Below are positions 6,124 to 8,999 of a DNA stretch of 8,999 nucleotides, piece by piece. Under the pieces are notes generated by a model that saw nothing but the letters and a program-made list of their open reading frames with translations, was not told the origin of the DNA and searched no databases. Position numbers and translations under genes: made by a program. Location of the stretch: positions 1 through 8,999 of the forward strand of contig JAJBSZ010000412.1 in the NCBI GenBank assembly GCA_020861125.1, in the 5' to 3' direction. Numbering within the stretch: position 1 is the stretch's first letter; every line of letters begins with the position of its first letter. This stretch comes from Planctomycetota bacterium. Lineage in GTDB: Bacteria; Planctomycetota; SZUA-567.

Positions 6124-6138
6124 CCCGTAAGGAGCGGG
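6124..6138 (+). promoter_or_regulatory. carB ribosome binding site within a small hairpin loop
   Basis: TAAGGAG (6128-6134), 10 nt before the carB ATG, is flanked exactly by CCCG (6124-6127) and CGGG (6135-6138). The Shine-Dalgarno sequence therefore occupies the 7-nt loop of a possible 4-bp stem. It decides the ATG at 6145 as the carB start. Whether the stem matters for translation is unknown. Confidence 0.6.
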
Positions 6139-6144
6139 TTTTCC

Positions 6145-8999
<2,855 letters not shown>

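Overview
This is a GC-rich bacterial window carrying five genes, all on the + strand. Third codon positions are mostly G or C, the start sites have good Shine-Dalgarno sequences, and carA and carB lie side by side. The host cannot be named from this sequence. A high-GC bacterium, probably Gram-negative or from a lineage such as Kiritimatiellota, Lentisphaerota or a delta-/gammaproteobacterium, would fit, but that is a guess.

Layout. (1) 3-1394 is the end of an open frame for an acidic, low-complexity, probably disordered protein that starts left of the window. (2) 1395-1797 is a non-coding gap packed with stem-loops, ending in a T9 tract and a possible promoter. (3) 1798-3363 encodes a protein made almost entirely of 15 gapless tetratricopeptide repeats. 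(4) 3364-3829 is non-coding. It holds two large imperfect inverted repeats and a promoter with dyad elements in front of pta. (5) 3830-4837 is pta, phosphate acetyltransferase. (6) 4838-5037 holds small hairpins and a clear Rho-independent terminator. (7) 5038-6117 is carA and 6145 to the right edge is carB (3' partial), the small and large subunits of carbamoyl-phosphate synthase, 27 nt apart and surely one operon.

The most notable observation is in carA. The protein is colinear with ordinary CarA and keeps its general fold motifs, but the glutaminase active site is gone. The nucleophilic Cys (E. coli Cys269) is Gly, and the positions of the glutamine-binding residues Ser47, Gln273, Asn311, Gly313 and Phe314 are also substituted. 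The adjacent CarB keeps every ATP-grasp residue I could check in both halves. The pair therefore looks like a bacterial carbamoyl-phosphate synthase that cannot use glutamine and must take free ammonia or another nitrogen donor. This parallels, with different substitutions, the ammonia-dependent mitochondrial CPS I of vertebrates.

How the genes work together. Pta interconverts acetyl-CoA and acetyl phosphate; CarAB makes carbamoyl phosphate for pyrimidines and arginine. The terminator between them argues that pta and carAB are separate transcription units. The TPR protein and the acidic protein have no assignable role. Very long antisense frames opposite every gene are codon-bias shadows and are not annotated.
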